A stretch of DNA of 51,774 nt from Aeromonas piscicola (GTDB taxonomy: Bacteria > Pseudomonadota > Gammaproteobacteria > Enterobacterales > Aeromonadaceae), in the NCBI RefSeq assembly GCF_000820005.1, contig NZ_CDBL01000079.1, positions 75,931 through 127,704 on the forward strand, written 5' to 3'. Both the position numbers and the translations under genes were made by a program. This document shows, piece after piece, positions 51,601 through 51,774 of the stretch; the stretch's first letter is position 1, and each line of letters opens with the position of its first letter. A model generated the notes under the pieces. That model made no database searches and was not told where the DNA came from. It saw only the letters and a list, made by a program, of their open reading frames with translations.

Positions 51601-51774
51601 CCGGGTTCTGGGCCGTGCCGCGCATCACCGGATGATCCGGGTTGAGCGCCCGGGCACGGTGGGCCCGCACCCAGTCGTTGTCGATCAGGGCGCGAATTTC
51701 GTCCCTATGCAGGGCGGTGATCTTGTTTACCTCGTGGGAGGTGCGAAAACCGTCGAAGAAGTGGATGAAGGGCA
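48692..51774 (-). CDS. nifJ: Pyruvate:flavodoxin/ferredoxin oxidoreductase, partial
   Basis: About 1027 C-terminal codons of a normally 1170-1200-residue enzyme; the 5' end lies beyond the window. The frame is open to the edge and reads FIHFFDGFRTSHEVNKI there, so the GTG at 51670 is not the start. Two 4Fe-4S motifs are present, CIQCGNCVFVCP and CTGCGQCVQACP. The TPP region includes CAGCGETPYLKLLTQLF and GDGWAYDIGSAG...YSNTGGQ. It oxidises pyruvate to acetyl-CoA and CO2, passing electrons to flavodoxin or ferredoxin. It resembles E. coli YdbK more than a nitrogen-fixation gene cluster; no nif genes are near. Confidence 0.95.
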   Translation of the reverse strand, partial: PFIHFFDGFRTSHEVNKITALHRDEIRALIDNDWVRAHRARALNPDHPVMRGTAQNPDTYFQSRESVNPFYEAVPARVQQCMDKLGSLTGRHYRLVEYHGASDATDVILLMGSGAATARTTVDWLNRQDRKTGVLVVRLYRPFPVQALLDALPASVRRLAVLDRTKEPGAGGEPLLLDVQSALIDGLQRGLIKRLPWLSGGRYGLSSKEFTPAMCAAVFEELASDAPRPRFTVGIVDDVSGLSLAWHPIGDLEPASRVRALFFGLGADGTVGANKNSIKIIGELEGFHAQGYFVYDSKKSGSRTVSHLRFGPESIDAPWLIEQASFIGCHQWSFTESVDLLEHAAEGATLLLNAPYEADKVWGQLPERLRARIRTLNIQLYCIDGDRVAEQNGMGNRINTIMQTCFFALAGVLPRDEAIALIKESIEKSYARKGPEVVARNFAAVDDTLAHLSKVAIPAGDEQISDYPLPLAPGGSEFVQRVTGEMLAGRGDLIPVSMLPVDGTYPTATSRFEKRDIAREIPVWQSDICIQCGNCVFVCPHAALRAKFYHQDWLATAPEAAQSVPVTAKGFPDSRYTLQLYPEDCTGCGQCVQACPVRAGADAEHEGERAITMLDKAPHLAGQKQALRWFESLPWPARERVDFSTVRGAQFLEPLFEFSGACAGCGETPYLKLLTQLFGDRMLVANATGCSSIYGGNLPTTPWAKNGEGKGPAWSNSLFEDNAEFGFGFRLTADQHHGQAVAALKAMKGELGGELVESLISAPQRLESEIRAQRGRVAQVRERLEEVNSGPARELLSLIDQLVRRSVWIVGGDGWAYDIGSAGLDHVLASGRDVNVLVMDTEVYSNTGGQMSKSTPLGAVAKFAAGGKTLAKKDVALQAISYGNVYVARIAFGANPQQTLQALREAEAYPGPSLIIAYSHCIAHGIDMELGLTQQKRAVDSGHWPLLRYNPVLRSAGQNPFSLDSLRPSIPLAEYRAEENRYRVLAQSHPEEAERLMQVAQQVAWQKWATYEEMATREASAFHPPV

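Overview
The window looks like chromosome from an Aeromonas species, a GC-rich gammaproteobacterium. The evidence is the E. coli-like gene order ybfF/seqA-pgm, ybfE-fldA-fur and yecE-cmoA-cmoB, combined with typical Aeromonas cargo: an HlyA/AHH1-type hemolysin, an MCR-3-like phosphoethanolamine transferase, a chitobiase beside nag genes, and a lipoprotein acylase. The species call is inference from recalled families; no database was searched. I see no tRNA, rRNA, CRISPR array, insertion sequence, integrase or prophage. Genes are dense, and hairpin terminators are easy to see.

Layout. 1-1500: MarR regulator divergent from an EamA exporter, with paired dyads between them. 1588-7234: housekeeping block pgm-seqA / ybfF-DUF2788-ybfE-fldA, a DUF4442 gene, and fur. 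7335-8996: glnS. 9344-17031: chitin/GlcNAc block, with a secreted GH20 chitobiase and a GlcNAc PTS transporter on the minus strand, divergent from nagB-nagA-nagC; a CRP-like site and a NagC-like site lie in the divergent gap. 17100-19020: MCR-3-like eptA, a 3' remnant of a second copy just downstream, and a PmrA-box-like triple repeat upstream. 19142-21741: yebC and aspS. 22173-28487: yecE, a 52-bp tandem repeat, cmoA-cmoB, then a compact three-gene cassette (retropepsin-like lipoprotein, inactive transglutaminase-7TM protein, ATP-grasp alpha-L-glutamate ligase-like enzyme). 28633-30290: 2-Cys peroxiredoxin divergent from oxyR. 30363-33081: pore-forming hemolysin behind a long AT-rich control region. 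33082-44745: NlpC/P60 lipoprotein, small unknown genes, a TetR-governed aldehyde/alcohol dehydrogenase operon, cysM, GNAT and nucleotidyltransferase genes, SulP and MATE transporters, an exported unknown, ydcH. 44818-51774: membrane-anchored AraC regulator divergent from an acylase of the penicillin/AHL acylase family, and nifJ running off the right edge.

How the genes work together. Chitobiase releases GlcNAc, NagE imports and phosphorylates it (borrowing EIIA from elsewhere), NagA and NagB convert it to fructose-6-phosphate, and NagC should sense GlcNAc-6-P. CmoA and CmoB complete one tRNA wobble modification. The aldehyde and alcohol dehydrogenases with the SCP2-like protein look like a lipophilic alcohol/aldehyde oxidation unit repressed by their own TetR protein. 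EptA decorates lipid A and probably answers to PmrA.

The best candidate for an under-described system is the amidoligase cassette at 25188-28487. The protein families have been grouped before, but substrate and function are, to my knowledge, poorly defined. The eptA locus is the most interesting evolutionary scar.
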